DNA of 13,138 nt from an uncultured Ellagibacter sp. (GTDB taxonomy: Bacteria > Actinomycetota > Coriobacteriia > Coriobacteriales > Eggerthellaceae). The stretch's first letter is position 1, and every line of letters starts with the position of its first letter. The stretch is from assembly GCA_934613165.1 (NCBI GenBank), contig CAKTSW010000012.1:1-13138 (forward strand), given 5' to 3'. A program made the position numbers and the translations under genes. Under the pieces are notes generated by a model. It was not told the DNA's origin and searched no databases. It saw nothing but the letters and a program-made list of their open reading frames with translations. This document shows, piece after piece, positions 12,992 to 13,138 of the stretch.

Positions 12992-13138
12992 ATGCAGGAC
13001 GCAATGGCAATCGATGCGGGAATGGCTTCCCAAACGACGGGCGCGGCTCCCCGAATGAGCCAGATGCCGCTTTCCTTCTTGAAGACGGGCGAAGTGGCCA
13101 CGGTCGCGAAAATTCGCGAGAAGGGCGATGTGCTTCAC
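12992..13138 (+). CDS. feoA: FeoA family ferrous iron transport protein (3' truncated)
   Basis: The first 49 residues are visible and the frame runs off the window. MPLSFLKTGEVATVAKIREKGDVLH is the start of an FeoA SH3-like domain (LxxLKxGExxxV...I...GD), a small cytoplasmic partner of the FeoB ferrous iron permease. The domain is preceded by ~24 extra polar residues (Ala/Met/Ser/Gln), longer than usual for FeoA. GAGGTGG lies four bases before the ATG at 12992 and favours this start; internal ATGs at 13055 and 13064 would remove the extension but have no good ribosome binding site. It is divergent from thrC, with its own AT-rich promoter region and a palindromic candidate operator. An feoB is expected downstream, outside the window. 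Confidence 0.82.
   Translation, partial: MQDAMAIDAGMASQTTGAAPRMSQMPLSFLKTGEVATVAKIREKGDVLH

Noticed and set aside
12707..13138. Reverse-strand frame of at least 143 codons in the thrC-feoA gap
   Set aside because: It overlaps the feoA start and the AT-rich promoter region, shows no domain, and the forward feoA frame has a ribosome binding site and a recognisable domain.

Overview
The window is GC-rich bacterial DNA carrying one nearly complete Tad/Flp (tight adherence) pilus operon, flanked by housekeeping genes. There is no outer-membrane secretin or pilotin gene. The locus is compact, with stop/start overlaps at most junctions, and it sits with an arylamine N-acetyltransferase-like end, threonine synthase, a lone ModE-type winged helix and FeoA. 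This fits a monoderm actinobacterium, most likely class Coriobacteriia (Eggerthellaceae-like). That placement comes from recognising protein styles, not from a database search.

Layout. 1-199: the 3' end of a probable arylamine N-acetyltransferase gene. 263-337: tRNA-Val(UAC) with encoded CCA, followed by a textbook intrinsic terminator (345-373). 374-610: a regulatory gap with an 11-bp-phased direct repeat and, directly before cpaB, a 10-bp hairpin that buries its ribosome binding site. 611-10646: a single forward operon of twelve genes: cpaB (RcpC), tadZ (CpaE), tadA, tadB, tadC, a Flp pilin, a second Flp-like pilin, a TadE-like minor pilin, a 713-aa TadG-like exported protein, a second TadE-like minor pilin, a 183-aa Cys-containing exported protein and a DUF192 protein, closed by a thirteenth small zinc-ribbon gene. 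10670-12640: on the reverse strand, thrC followed by a small ModE-like winged-helix regulator. 12641-12991: a divergent intergenic region with a thrC promoter, a long hairpin, two related dyads and a probable promoter. 12992-13138: the 5' end of feoA, cut by the window edge.

How the pilus genes fit together. TadZ should place the machine. The TadA hexameric ATPase drives the TadB/TadC inner-membrane platform. Four small proteins carry class III (Flp-type) prepilin signals, all with Gly|Gln at the predicted cleavage point and Glu at +5. They would form the fibre and its minor components. CpaB and the large 713-aa protein are the likely extracytoplasmic accessory parts. No prepilin peptidase (TadV/CpaA) is present, so it must be encoded elsewhere.

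Most notable points: (1) the second pilin and the first TadE gene have no sensible ATG/GTG/TTG start, yet both have a near-cognate codon (ACG, ATT) overlapping the previous stop by one base, exactly where TGATG lies at two other junctions of the same operon; (2) the cpaB Shine-Dalgarno sequence is enclosed in a near-perfect hairpin; (3) three unrecognised or unusual operon members (713 aa, 183 aa, zinc ribbon) plus a DUF192 protein are translationally linked to the pilus genes and may be a lineage-specific pilus module; (4) TadZ lacks the signature lysine of its deviant Walker A motif; (5) a 20-bp palindrome lies at the expected transcription start of feoA.
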